From: Gemmatimonadota bacterium
Lineage (GTDB): Bacteria > Gemmatimonadota > Gemmatimonadetes > Longimicrobiales > Gaopeijiaceae
Direction of reading: 5' to 3'
Assembly: GCA_040882465.1 (NCBI GenBank)
Contig: JBBEBG010000022.1
Location: forward strand, 3,027-67,026
DNA length: 64,000 bases
Each line of letters starts with the position of its first letter. Positions within the stretch are counted from its first letter, which is position 1. The translations under genes were made by a program, and so were the position numbers. Below are positions 45,485-54,313 of the stretch, piece after piece. Below the pieces are notes generated by a model. The model saw only the letters and a list, made by a program, of their open reading frames with translations, made no database searches and was not told the origin of the DNA.

Positions 45485-45969
45485 CGGACCCGGTCCGCGG
45501 ACCAAGCGCCCGTGGCTCGGAGAAGGACGATTCCCACCCCAGCGGCGTAGAGGGCCGCCACGGGCGCCTGGACGAGGAGGACTTGCGCGGCCGGTGCACG
45601 CGGGCCTCCTTCGCCTCCCACCAGCCACTGGAGGGCGAAGCGAAGCCAGGTTCCGAGGCCGAGATAGGACACCAGAAAGGTCAACGACTCCCCCACGAAG
45701 AGGTCGCGGGACCGGGCCCCGAGGATCCCGACGATGGTCAGCGCCACGGCGTTCGCCCCGAAGGCGAGGATCGAGAAGGCATCCTCCAGGAGTCCGAAGG
45801 CGAAACCCACCCCCGCGGCCACGCCGATCCGCACCTCACGCGCGAGCATGAGGAGCCCTACCGTGAGAAGGTCCGGCGCCCACGCGCCGAGCCCGAACCC
45901 CACATGGAGAAGGAAATGCAGAAAGGCGAGGCTGAGCGCAACTCCCCAGATGAGGGTTGAGCGCTTCAA
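45481..45969 (-). CDS. mreD: Rod shape-determining protein MreD
   Basis: The 162-residue membrane protein has about five hydrophobic helices (IWGVALSLAFLHFLLHVGF, DLLTVGLLMLAREVRIGVA, AVALTIVGILGARSR and others). It keeps the MreD-type segment GFAFGLLEDAFSILAFGANA. Its main support is position: it lies exactly between mreC and mrdA with ATGA overlaps on both sides. It works with MreC and RodA/PBP2 at the elongasome. Confidence 0.9.
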   Translation of the reverse strand: MKRSTLIWGVALSLAFLHFLLHVGFGLGAWAPDLLTVGLLMLAREVRIGVAAGVGFAFGLLEDAFSILAFGANAVALTIVGILGARSRDLFVGESLTFLVSYLGLGTWLRFALQWLVGGEGGPRAPAAQVLLVQAPVAALYAAGVGIVLLRATGAWSADRVR

Positions 45970-46877
45970 GGCTCACCCTCCGGCGGCTCCGACGCGGCGG
46001 AGTCGGCGTCGAGGGGCACCCAGAGGGTTTCGGTGCGCGCCGCGCCCTCCTCGGTCCGGGTCGCCCCCGTCAGGACGAGAACGTGGGTGGCGTTCCCTGG
46101 GTAGGCCGCCGGCTCGATCCAATAACTCCGCCGCCACCCGGCGTCTCCGGCCTCCGACTCGGCGAGTCCGGAGACCTTCCCGACGAGAATACCCCTCGGA
46201 TAGAGAAGCCCGGGGCCCCCGCTCGTCACGACCGGGACATCGGAGTCCACCGGCTCGTGGTAAGGGACAGACATGAAGAGGCGGGTCTCCTCCCGAAAAT
46301 CGCCGCTCCGCGGCTCGACGATGCCGAAGGTCTCCCCATCCACCGTCATGACGCTGACGCGGAAGTCCGGATGGGTCCAATCCATGACGGTGGAGGTCCG
46401 GGCATTCACCTCCCGAACCAAGCCGACGAGCCCGTCGGTAACAACGACCGGATCATTGACCTGGACGCCATCCGCCACACCGACGTCAATGAGAAACATG
46501 CTCTCCGAGCCGGGCGTCCCGGGATAAAGCGCACTCGCGCCGATGAAGCCGGGTCCCGCGCGCTCCTGGAGCTCGAGGAGTCCGCGCAACCGGTCGTTTT
46601 CCTCTCCGAGGGTGCGATGTTCCGCGAGGGCGGCCACCGCGGAGTCCAAACGAGCCTGAAGCGCAGCAAGGTCCTGCGCGCGGACCCCCGCCTGATTCAG
46701 GCTCTCCTGCGTCCAGATGAAGGGACTAAGGACGGAGCCCCTCAGGACCGAGGAAATTCGCTGCTGCACGGGCATCGGGAGAACGAGGAGGAGAAAAGAA
46801 AGAAGGACGAAGACGAGGGGAAGGACGAGTGCCCGTCGGTCCCGGGCTTCGATCTTGTCCGGTTCGAATGGAGGCAT
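45966..46877 (-). CDS. mreC: Rod shape-determining protein MreC
   Basis: The protein of about 303 residues has one N-terminal membrane helix (LPLVFVLLSFLLLVLPM), a periplasmic coiled coil (LAALQARLDSAVAALAEHRTL to LLELQERA) and a two-barrel beta domain. MreC-type segments are DPVVVTDGLVGLVREV, STVMDWTHPDFRVSV and VVTSGGPGLLYPRGILVG. ATG at 46877 is preferred; a GTG 18 bases upstream is possible. It links MreB to PBP2. The tail ends in an acidic linker. Confidence 0.93.
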   Translation of the reverse strand: MPPFEPDKIEARDRRALVLPLVFVLLSFLLLVLPMPVQQRISSVLRGSVLSPFIWTQESLNQAGVRAQDLAALQARLDSAVAALAEHRTLGEENDRLRGLLELQERAGPGFIGASALYPGTPGSESMFLIDVGVADGVQVNDPVVVTDGLVGLVREVNARTSTVMDWTHPDFRVSVMTVDGETFGIVEPRSGDFREETRLFMSVPYHEPVDSDVPVVTSGGPGLLYPRGILVGKVSGLAESEAGDAGWRRSYWIEPAAYPGNATHVLVLTGATRTEEGAARTETLWVPLDADSAASEPPEGEP

Positions 46878-46935
46878 GGACCGGGCCGGTCCCACGGCCC
46901 CGACAGGTCACTGGAAGTGTCTGAGTCGTCGTCCC

Positions 46936-47979
46936 TCAGGTAACGAGCACGTTTCTGTACTTCTGAAGGTCGTCCAGGATTCGGCCGGCGCCCCGCACAA
47001 CACACGTCAGCGGCTCTTCATCCACATGGATCGGAAGATTCGTTTCGGCCGAAAGTAGCCGGTCGAGCCCTCGGATCATCGCGCCCCCTCCGGTCATGAC
47101 GATGCCGCGGTCCACGATGTCGGACGCGAGCTCGGGAGGCGTGATCTCGAGGGCGCGCCGGACCGCTTCGACGATCGCCTGGATCGGCTCGAGCGTACAC
47201 TCTCGAATCTCGTCGGAATGGACGCGCACCGTCTTGGGGATTCCGCTCACGAGGTCGCGGCCCTTCACATCCATCGTCCGCTCTTCCCCGAAGTCGTAGG
47301 CAGAACCGATCTGAATCTTGACCGCTTCGGCGGTCGGTTCTCCGATGAGGAGGTTGTAATTCTTGCGTAGGAAGGTCACGATGGCGGCGTCGAGTTCGTC
47401 CCCCCCGACCCGGATCGAGGTGTTCGAGACGATCCCTGAGAGCGCGATGACCGCGATCTCGGTCGTCCCGCCTCCGATATCGATGACCATGTTTCCTGTG
47501 GGTGTCTCGATCGGGAGCCCCACGCCGATCGCTGCCGCGGTGGGTTCGGCGACCATGTACACAGCTTTTGCACCGGCCGCCATCGCGGAGGAGCGGACCG
47601 CCCTTCGCTCGAGCTCGGTGATCCCCGAGGGAACGCCCACGACCACGCGCGGCTTGATACGGAAGATTCGTTTCGAGGTGACCTGCTTGAGAAAGTGGCG
47701 GAGCATCATCTCCGTCACGTCCACGTCGGCGATGACGCCGTCCTTGAGGGGACGGACCGCCTCGATGTTTTCGGGGGTTCGGCCGAGCATTCGCTTCGCT
47801 TCGAGCCCGATCCCGAGAATCCTTCGCGAGCTCTTCTCGACGGCCACCACCGAGGGTTCGTTGAGGACGATCCCCTCACCCTTTACGTAAACCAGGGTGT
47901 TCGCCGTCCCCAGATCCACGGCGAGATCGTTCACCGGAACCAGGGAACCGGAATTAAACCATTTCGTGAACGAGGCCAC
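46936..47979 (-). CDS. mreB: Actin-like rod shape protein MreB
   Basis: The 347-residue cytoskeletal ATPase organises side-wall synthesis. The phosphate 1 motif is VDLGTANTLVYVKGEGIVL near the N-terminus; other actin-fold motifs are VVGVPSGITELERRAV, VAEPTAAAIGVGLPI, MVIDIGGGTTEIAVIALSG and VMTGGGAMIRGLDRLL. The GTG at 47979 gives the short amphipathic N-terminus ASFTKWFNSGSL, which fits membrane association. It is first in the mreBCD-mrdA-rodA operon, 120 bases downstream of a good promoter. Confidence 0.97.
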   Translation of the reverse strand: MASFTKWFNSGSLVPVNDLAVDLGTANTLVYVKGEGIVLNEPSVVAVEKSSRRILGIGLEAKRMLGRTPENIEAVRPLKDGVIADVDVTEMMLRHFLKQVTSKRIFRIKPRVVVGVPSGITELERRAVRSSAMAAGAKAVYMVAEPTAAAIGVGLPIETPTGNMVIDIGGGTTEIAVIALSGIVSNTSIRVGGDELDAAIVTFLRKNYNLLIGEPTAEAVKIQIGSAYDFGEERTMDVKGRDLVSGIPKTVRVHSDEIRECTLEPIQAIVEAVRRALEITPPELASDIVDRGIVMTGGGAMIRGLDRLLSAETNLPIHVDEEPLTCVVRGAGRILDDLQKYRNVLVT

Positions 47980-47982
47980 GGC

Positions 47983-48111
47983 CTAACAGGCTTTTGAAGA
48001 AAGTGGGAGGGCAGCCGCGCCTACGATCACGATGGCACCAATGAAGGTCAGGTACGCCAGAACGGCGGATCCGGAAAAAAGCGCCTGGAATGCCCCCGAT
48101 TGTACCGTCAA
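47983..48111 (-). CDS. Possible small membrane-peptide ORF upstream of mreB
   Basis: A 42-codon frame starts with TTG at 48111 and ends with TAG 3 bases before the mreB start. It encodes one hydrophobic helix (VLAYLTFIGAIVIVGAAALPL), unlike the Arg-rich frames usual for non-coding GC-rich DNA. However, the only TTG start overlaps the promoter between -35 and -10, so translation from that TTG would need an upstream transcript. It is listed as uncertain. Confidence 0.25.
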   Translation of the reverse strand: MTVQSGAFQALFSGSAVLAYLTFIGAIVIVGAAALPLSSKAC

Positions 48112-48127
48112 AGCCTACAGACGGCAA
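48099..48127 (-). promoter_or_regulatory. Sigma-70 type promoter for mreB operon
   Basis: On the minus strand, -35 TTGCCG (48127-48122) and -10 TACAAT (48104-48099) are separated by exactly 17 bases. They match the consensus at 4 and 5 of 6 positions. The start site would be near 48092, leaving a leader of about 113 bases before the mreB GTG. No other gene start lies between. Confidence 0.6.
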
Positions 48128-48179
48128 GCTTTGGGCCGTAAAGGGCCGCGCCGGGGAAACGGATGGCGGCCGGGGTGCG

Positions 48180-48644
48180 CTACCCCCTTCCGGTGGACCC
48201 GAACCCCCCACTTCCGCGCTCGCTCGCCGAGAGGGAGGGCGCCTCTTCCACTCCGGGCGTCTCGAAACGCGCGAAGACGAGCTGGGCGATCCGCTCTCCC
48301 CGCCCGATCCGCACCGGTTCCTTCCCGAGATTCTGGAGGATCACCTTCACCTCTCCGCGGAAGTCGGGGTCGATCGTTCCGGGAGAGTTCGGCAAGGTGA
48401 TCCCGTGCCGCAGGGCGAGCCCCGACCGGGGGCGGACCTGGCATTCGATTCCCGCGGAAAGCTCCATTTCGAGCCCGGTCGAGACGGCTCGCCGCTCTCC
48501 GGGCTCCAATACGAAGTCGGGTTCCCCGGAGCGGATATCGTACCCGGCGGACTCGGGGGTGGCACGGGATGGAAGGGGGAGGTCCGGATTGTGGGGAAGG
48601 CGCCGGAATCGGACGGCCGGGGGCGCGGAGGGCCCGACGCTCAT
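48180..48644 (-). CDS. dut: dUTP diphosphatase
   Basis: The 154-residue trimeric dUTPase removes dUTP and supplies dUMP. All five motifs are visible: PESAGYDI (1), RPRSGLAL (2), GTIDPDFRGEVKV (3), GERIAQLVF (4) and the C-terminal glycine-rich ERGSGGFGSTGRG (5). The start ATG overlaps the stop of the M16 peptidase gene as ATGA. It is the last gene of the superoperon that begins at rimP. Confidence 0.96.
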   Translation of the reverse strand: MSVGPSAPPAVRFRRLPHNPDLPLPSRATPESAGYDIRSGEPDFVLEPGERRAVSTGLEMELSAGIECQVRPRSGLALRHGITLPNSPGTIDPDFRGEVKVILQNLGKEPVRIGRGERIAQLVFARFETPGVEEAPSLSASERGSGGFGSTGRG

Positions 48645-49933
48645 GCGACCCCCGGGCCGAGCCGAACCACCGTCTGGCGATCCGGGCTGAAGAAGCGGGC
48701 CGCGACCTCGGCGACCTCCTCGCGCGTCACCCCCTCGATCGTCGCCAGGAGCTCGTCGAGTGTCAGCGTCGGCTGGTCGTAGAGAGCAAAGCCCGCCAGC
48801 CGGAAGAGGCGGGACCCCGTGGACTCGAGAGAGAGCATGACCTGTCCCTTCACCTGATCCTTGACCTCGCGAAACTCCAATTCCCCGAGCCCTTCGACGG
48901 CAAGCTTTCGGTACTCCTCGGTCACCGCGGCCGCGGCCTTGTCCGCCCACTCGGGACGGGTGCCGACGTAGACACCGGCGATCCCCGCACGGGAGTGGAA
49001 GGACTGGAAGGAGTACACCGTGTACCCGAGCGCGAGCTCCTCCCTGACCTTCTGGAAGAGGCGCGACCCCATCCCACCCCCGAAGGCGGCGGAGAGAAGG
49101 ATCAGCGGGTAACGCACGGGGTCGGCGCGCGGCGGCGTCCGCGCCCCGAAAACGAGGTGTGTCTGCGCGCCCTCGCGCGGAATCCGGACCTCGCGTCCCG
49201 GGAAGTCCTGTGCGACGTCGGGAATGCCAGGGAGCTCCGCATCGTTCCTCGTGCCGAAGCTCCTCGCCACGTCTTCCACGAAGCTTTCGTGTTCGAGGTA
49301 GCCCGCGGCTGCCACGACCAGGGGACCCCGGAGGTACCTCTCACGGTGGAGCCCCGCGAGGGCCGCGACGCCCATCCCTCCCACCGTCTCCCTCGTCCCG
49401 AGAATGGAGCGGCCGTAGGGATGGCTCCCCCAAAGCGCCTCTCCGTGAAGCTCGAAGACGAGGTCGTCGGGCGTGTCTTCAACGGTAGAGATCTCCTCCA
49501 GCACGACCTCGCGCTCGAGGTCCAGATCCTCCTCGCGGAGAAGAGGCTTCAGGACGAGGTCCGCGAGGACGTCCACCGCGATGGGAAGGTGCTCGGGAAG
49601 CACCTTCGCCTGGAAGGCAGTGTGCTCCTTCGAGGTAAAGGCGTCGAGGGAGCCCCCGAGCCGCTCCAGGGCGAGCGCGATGTCACGCGCGCTCCTGGAC
49701 TCCGTCCCCTTGAAGACGAGGTGCTCGAGCAGGTGACTGACCCCCGAGAGGTCATCGCTTTCGTGTGCCGACCCGTGCCGGATCCAGACGCCGGCGCTGA
49801 CCGACCGCACGCCCGGAATGTGCTCGGTGAGGATCCGGATCCCGCCGGGGAGGAGCGTTTCCCGGAATTCGCCCCGGACCGGATGCGGAACCACCTCACC
49901 CGCGCTCCGCACCCCGGCCCCGGAACGGCGCAT
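48641..49933 (-). CDS. M16-family zinc peptidase (processing peptidase-like)
   Basis: The 430-residue protein has the inverted zinc motif HLLEH in GVSHLLEHLVFKGT at about residue 68. The downstream glutamate lies in LDLEREVVLEEIS. The second M16 half contains the substrate-side segment GGGMGSRLFQKVREELALGYTVYSF. There is no clear signal peptide. Genes of this PqqL/processing-peptidase type commonly follow pnp, as here (4-base gap). Its role in bacteria is not settled. Confidence 0.93.
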   Translation of the reverse strand: MRRSGAGVRSAGEVVPHPVRGEFRETLLPGGIRILTEHIPGVRSVSAGVWIRHGSAHESDDLSGVSHLLEHLVFKGTESRSARDIALALERLGGSLDAFTSKEHTAFQAKVLPEHLPIAVDVLADLVLKPLLREEDLDLEREVVLEEISTVEDTPDDLVFELHGEALWGSHPYGRSILGTRETVGGMGVAALAGLHRERYLRGPLVVAAAGYLEHESFVEDVARSFGTRNDAELPGIPDVAQDFPGREVRIPREGAQTHLVFGARTPPRADPVRYPLILLSAAFGGGMGSRLFQKVREELALGYTVYSFQSFHSRAGIAGVYVGTRPEWADKAAAAVTEEYRKLAVEGLGELEFREVKDQVKGQVMLSLESTGSRLFRLAGFALYDQPTLTLDELLATIEGVTREEVAEVAARFFSPDRQTVVRLGPGVA

Positions 49934-49937
49934 CGCC

Positions 49938-52076
49938 TCAGCCTCGGGAAGAAGCCGCCTCGACCTCTTCGACCTTGGAGCCTTCTTCCTCGATCGCGGC
50001 CTTCCGAGAGAGGCGGAGGCGCCCCTTCTCGTCGACAGAGAGAAGCTTGACCCGCGTGACCATCCCGCGCCTCAAAACCTCCTCCGTATTCTCCGTGCGC
50101 CCCTGGCGAAGCTCCGAGATATGACACAGCCCCTCGACGCCGGGGAGGATCTCGATGAAGGCGCCGAAGGTCGTGACGTTCTTCACCGGTCCCTGATAGA
50201 CGCGCCCGACCTCGGGCTCCTGCACGATCGCCTCGATCATCTCGCGCGCCCGGGCCGCCGCCTCACCGGAAACCGCCGCGATCTTCACGATCCCCGAGTC
50301 CTCGATTTCGATCTTCGCGCCGGTCTCGTCCTGGATCGCGCGAATCGTCTTCCCCTTGGGCCCGATGATCTCGCCGAGCTTCTCCGGATTCACCTGGATG
50401 GAGGTGATGCGCGGAGCGTGAGGCGAAAGCTCCTCTCTCGGCTCCGCGATCGTCTGGTCCATGATGTCGAGGATGTGCATCCGCGCCGTATTCGCGCGTT
50501 CCAGGGCCTCCTGGAGGATCTCGCGAGTGAGGCCGTCCACCTTGATGTCCATCTGAATGGAGGTGACTCCCTTCCGGGTCCCCGCGATCTTGAAGTCCAT
50601 GTCTCCGAGGGCGTCTTCGAGTCCGAGAATGTCGGTCAGGACAGCGACGCGGTCTCCCTCTTTGATAAGCCCCATCGCGACCCCGGCGCAGGCGGCCCTC
50701 ACCGGCACCCCCGCCCCCATGAGGGCGAGAGACGAGCCGCAGACCGTGGCCATCGAGGAAGAGCCGTTCGACTCGAGGACATCCGAGACTATCCGAATCG
50801 TATAGGGGAAGTCGTCGTACGACGGGAGGAGGGGCTGGATCGCCCGCTCGGCGAGCGCCCCGTGCCCGATCTCACGACGCGATGTGCCGCGCATCGGCTT
50901 CGCTTCCCCCGTGCTGAAGGGGGGAAAGTTGTAGTGGAGCATGAAGGACTTCGTGATCTCTTGGGCCTGGTCGATGGACTCGATCCGCTGCTCGTCGCGC
51001 GACGTCCCCAGGGTCGCAACACAAAGGGCTTGCGTCTGCCCGCGGGTGAAGAGTGCGGAGCCGTGCGTGCGCGGGAGGAGGCCGATCTCACAGGAAATGT
51101 CGCGGACCGTGCTCAGCTCGCGCCCGTCCGCACGGATTCCTTCGTCGAGGATGCGGTTTCGCATGCTCGACTTCTCGATCCCTCGGAGAATCTCGCCGAC
51201 CTGGTCGCGCGAGCTTTCCATCTCATCGTCGGAGAGCTCGTCCTGGAGGCGCTCCTCGACATCTTCCTTCACCGACGCGAGCGCCTGACTGCGCTCCTGC
51301 TTTTCGCGGAGCGCCATTGCAGCCGCCACCCTCGACCGGGCCAGGTCCTCGACGCGCGCCGCCAGGCTCGCGTCCGGGAGGCGAGGAGTCCAAGCCATAT
51401 CGGGCTGGCGGCGCTCTGCGATCAACTCCTCCTGGATCTTCACGAGCTGGCGAATCCCCTCGTGCGCGACCTCGAGCCCCTCGAGCACTTCGGCTTCGGG
51501 AACTTCGACGGCGCCTCCTTCGACCATGAGCAGGGCGTCCGCCGAGCCGGCCACGACGATGTCCACGTCGGAATAGGCGAGCTGCTGGAAGGTCGGATTG
51601 AGGATCCAGTTTCCGCGAACCCTCCCGACCCGGACGGCGGCGATGGGAACCTGGAAGGGGATCTTGGACATGTTCAGAGCCGCCGACGCACCGAAGAGCG
51701 CCAGGACATCCGCATCGTTTTCCTGGTCGGCCGAAAGCACCGTGCAAACGACCTGTGTTTCGTAGAGGAAGCCGTCGGGAAAGAGCGGTCGCAGGGAGCG
51801 ATCGATCAGGCGGCAGGTGAGAGTCTCCTTCTCGCCCAGGCGCCCCTCCCGCTTGAAGAACCCTCCGGGGATCTTCCCCGCGGCGTAACTCTTCTCCCGG
51901 TATTCCACCGTCATGGGGAAAAAGGGGAGGTGGGTCGGCCGGTCCTGCACGGTCACCGCGCAGAGCACCACCGTCTCACCGAACTGTACCAGGCATGATC
52001 CGTGGGCCAACTTGGCGAGGCGCCCTGTCTCGAGCGTCAGCGTGCGCCCCGCGAACTCGCGTTCAATTCTTTGCAT
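49938..52076 (-). CDS. pnp: Polyribonucleotide nucleotidyltransferase (PNPase)
   Basis: The 712-residue 3'-5' phosphorolytic exonuclease has two RNase PH domains: first GETVVLCAVTVQDRP; second RTHGSALFTRGQTQALCVATLG and the catalytic DMDFKIAGTRKGVTSIQMDIK. An alpha-helical linker lies between. The KH domain (KLGEIIGPKGKTIRAI) and S1 domain (GRVYQGPVKNVTTFGAFIEILPG) follow. The ATG has a GGAG site 5 bases upstream. It lies 270 bases after rpsO, with a hairpin in between that could allow post-transcriptional autoregulation as in other bacteria. Confidence 0.97.
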   Translation of the reverse strand: MQRIEREFAGRTLTLETGRLAKLAHGSCLVQFGETVVLCAVTVQDRPTHLPFFPMTVEYREKSYAAGKIPGGFFKREGRLGEKETLTCRLIDRSLRPLFPDGFLYETQVVCTVLSADQENDADVLALFGASAALNMSKIPFQVPIAAVRVGRVRGNWILNPTFQQLAYSDVDIVVAGSADALLMVEGGAVEVPEAEVLEGLEVAHEGIRQLVKIQEELIAERRQPDMAWTPRLPDASLAARVEDLARSRVAAAMALREKQERSQALASVKEDVEERLQDELSDDEMESSRDQVGEILRGIEKSSMRNRILDEGIRADGRELSTVRDISCEIGLLPRTHGSALFTRGQTQALCVATLGTSRDEQRIESIDQAQEITKSFMLHYNFPPFSTGEAKPMRGTSRREIGHGALAERAIQPLLPSYDDFPYTIRIVSDVLESNGSSSMATVCGSSLALMGAGVPVRAACAGVAMGLIKEGDRVAVLTDILGLEDALGDMDFKIAGTRKGVTSIQMDIKVDGLTREILQEALERANTARMHILDIMDQTIAEPREELSPHAPRITSIQVNPEKLGEIIGPKGKTIRAIQDETGAKIEIEDSGIVKIAAVSGEAAARAREMIEAIVQEPEVGRVYQGPVKNVTTFGAFIEILPGVEGLCHISELRQGRTENTEEVLRRGMVTRVKLLSVDEKGRLRLSRKAAIEEEGSKVEEVEAASSRG

Positions 52077-52272
52077 TGTTCTCCGTTCCGTTCACCGCAT
52101 GTGATCGTTGTACGCGGGATGCGGAGGGTGTTCCGCCCGCGCGCCTTGCCTTCGCTTCAACGATTCCGCGGATCCGGATCGGTGCGACCGCCGTTCCGCC
52201 GGGGGATCCCATTCGGGTCCGCCGGGGGTCCAGCTTCAGTGCGGGTCGACCTGTCCGGTCCGGGAACACTCA

Positions 52273-52290
52273 CAGGTCTACGAAGACCTG
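52273..52290. promoter_or_regulatory. Hairpin in the rpsO-pnp gap
   Basis: A perfect 7-bp stem (CAGGTCT / AGACCTG on either strand) with a 4-base loop lies in the 270-base gap between rpsO and pnp. No T-tract follows. In Escherichia coli this gap carries a processed stem-loop involved in pnp autocontrol; a similar role here is inference. The gap has no supported gene. Confidence 0.4.
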
Positions 52291-52346
52291 CCAAAGAAGA
52301 AGCGGCGACCAGGGATCCCCGGGCCGCCGCGTCTCCGGCCTTCCAC

Positions 52347-52619
52347 CTATTTCCGGAGCCCCAACTCGTCAATGAGGCGCCGGTAATGGTCGAGGTCCGT
52401 TCGCTTCAGATACTCCAGTAGGCGCCGCCTGCGCCCCACCATCTTGAGGAGGCCCTGCCGGGAGTGGTGATCGGCCTTGTGTTTCTCGAAGTGGTCCCGC
52501 AGATGATCGATCCGCTGGGTGAGAAGCGCGATCTGAACCGCCGTGCTGCCGCGGTCGTTCTCGTGCGATTGATGCTTCTGGACCACCTTCTGCCGTGCTT
52601 CGGCGCTCACACTGGACAT
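52347..52619 (-). CDS. rpsO: 30S ribosomal protein S15
   Basis: The 90-residue protein binds 16S rRNA early in 30S assembly. The sequence is typical throughout: KHQSHENDRGSTAVQIALLTQRI, HLRDHFEKHKADHHSRQGLL, MVGRRRRLLEYLKRTD and YRRLIDELGLRK. The ATG at 52619 gives the usual family length. It precedes pnp as in most bacteria, but here it is separated from ribF by the lipoprotein-transporter pair. Confidence 0.97.
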   Translation of the reverse strand: MSSVSAEARQKVVQKHQSHENDRGSTAVQIALLTQRIDHLRDHFEKHKADHHSRQGLLKMVGRRRRLLEYLKRTDLDHYRRLIDELGLRK

Positions 52620-52713
52620 GACGTCGCTCGTTTACCCTGGTTCTTCGACCGGTCGGCGGGCGCCGCCGGGGCGTGGTTGTTCACTAATCCTCAGGCCGTA
52701 TTAGCCTTGAAAA

Positions 52714-54288
52714 CTATCTCGATCCCTCATCGGCAACAACCCCGGACCCTCCCCTCCTGGCAGGCATTCCCCAGAGCTCCGCGGGTCTCTCGAGCCGTCC
52801 CCCGCCGATTCCGATGGCGATGAGCGCGGCCATGCCCATGACGATCCCCGCCGTGATGAACACTTCCCGGAAAGTCGCAACCTGCGCCTCGGAAACGAGA
52901 TCCAGGAATTCTGGTGAACCAAAATCGAGGGCGCCGGCGCGCGCGTAGAAGCGCCCCAGCCCGTGGGAGGTCAGGAGGGCCGCCCCCACCAGCATTCCCG
53001 CCATCCGGGCCAGGGTGAGCCAGGCGGCGGCGGTCGCTCTCTCCTCCTCCGCGACCCGCTGCAGGACCGCCGCGCCCAAAGGCGCCAACACCAATCCGAA
53101 GCCGAGCCCGCCGACGAGTTGGGGGACGGATCGCATGAGCTGGGTGAGCTCCGCATCCCATCCCTGAAGCCCCGCGAACCCCGCAGCGATGAGGACACAC
53201 CCGGCGACGGCGGTCGGGCGAAGGCCCATGCGGCCGCCGAGCCATCCTCCCAGGAGAGCGCCCAGCGGCACCGCAATCGTCAGCCGCATGAGGGTGAGGC
53301 CGCCCTCGAGCGCGCCTTCGACGAGGACGAGGTTCACGAAAAGGGGAACGCCCATGAGCGCGGTGATGAGCCCCGCCCCAACCAGAAACATCGTCAGGTT
53401 CGCGCAGGCGGTGCGCGGCTCGCTGAGGGCGCCGAGCCGCACCATGGGGTACCCGCCTCGTGCCTCCAGGCGGAGCTCGTGGAGGACGAACCCCATTGCG
53501 AGGGCGGCAGCGACCGCAAGGATCGCGAGCGTCCAAGAAAGGGGCCTGGGAAAGATCGGGTCGTTCACGAGCCCGTACGTCAGGACCGCGAGGGCGAGTC
53601 CCAGGAGGGCCGCGCCCGCCCAATCAATGCGCCCCTCGCGTCGCGTTCCGGTCGCGAGCCACCAGGCGCCAATGAGCGTCGGGAGGACGAGGGGGAGGTT
53701 CACCCAGAAGACGGCCCTCCACCCCCACCACTCGGTGATCACCCCCCCCCACGCCGGACCGATGAGCGCCCCGGCCTCGGTGGCGGCTGCGATCGCGCCG
53801 AGCCCCATGAGGCGGCGCTCCGGTGGGAGTTGATCTACGACGATCGCCATCGCGACCGGGACGACCCCTCCCCCGCCAACCGCCTGGAGCGCCCGGGCGG
53901 TCACGATCCAAGGGAAGGAGGGCGCCAACGCGACCAGCGTGCTCCCGATCATGAAAACCAAGAGGGTCACGGCAAAGATCCGCGCGAGTCCGTAGACGTC
54001 CGCGATCCTCCCTACGATCGGAAGGGCGACGAGGTATCCGAGGAGGTAGCCGTTCACGACCCAGGACGACTGGTAGAACTGGTCCACCGTGAGCCCCACG
54101 TCAGTGATCAGGGCAGGGAGGACGACGACGATGGAGGTCTGGTCGTTCGCGCTGTGGAAGACGCCCCAGGCGACCAGGAGGAGGAGAAGATTTCCTCGCG
54201 ACGGATCAACGCCGCGCCGCAGGAGCCACCCGGACTGGAGCCAGTCGGGGACGCGCCTGATCCGTGCGGCGGCGAAGCCGTCGGTCAC
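52714..54288 (-). CDS. MFS transporter, 14-helix DHA2-like (P55/EmrB type)
   Basis: The 524-residue protein has about 14 membrane helices. DHA2-family motifs are visible: motif A-like GRIADVYGLARIFA after helix 2, the antiporter-type segment RALQAVGGGGVVPVAMAIV, and GPAWGGVITEWWGWRAVFWVNLP (motif C region). The gene lies 25 bases downstream of a LppX/LprG-type lipoprotein gene, as P55 does in mycobacteria. That suggests export of a lipid or amphiphile rather than simple drug efflux. This is inference from order and family. The GTG start at 54288 follows a purine-rich site. Confidence 0.88.
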   Translation of the reverse strand: MTDGFAAARIRRVPDWLQSGWLLRRGVDPSRGNLLLLLVAWGVFHSANDQTSIVVVLPALITDVGLTVDQFYQSSWVVNGYLLGYLVALPIVGRIADVYGLARIFAVTLLVFMIGSTLVALAPSFPWIVTARALQAVGGGGVVPVAMAIVVDQLPPERRLMGLGAIAAATEAGALIGPAWGGVITEWWGWRAVFWVNLPLVLPTLIGAWWLATGTRREGRIDWAGAALLGLALAVLTYGLVNDPIFPRPLSWTLAILAVAAALAMGFVLHELRLEARGGYPMVRLGALSEPRTACANLTMFLVGAGLITALMGVPLFVNLVLVEGALEGGLTLMRLTIAVPLGALLGGWLGGRMGLRPTAVAGCVLIAAGFAGLQGWDAELTQLMRSVPQLVGGLGFGLVLAPLGAAVLQRVAEEERATAAAWLTLARMAGMLVGAALLTSHGLGRFYARAGALDFGSPEFLDLVSEAQVATFREVFITAGIVMGMAALIAIGIGGGRLERPAELWGMPARRGGSGVVADEGSR

Positions 54289-54313
54289 GCTCCCCTACCC
54301 GCGACAGGTCGCC

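Noticed and set aside
48061-48080. T-run in the mreB leader as a terminator
   Set aside because: The minus strand has six T residues, but no GC stem precedes them, so an intrinsic terminator is not supported.
49818-51998. 726-codon plus-strand frame antisense to pnp
   Set aside because: It mirrors pnp exactly and lacks recognisable motifs.
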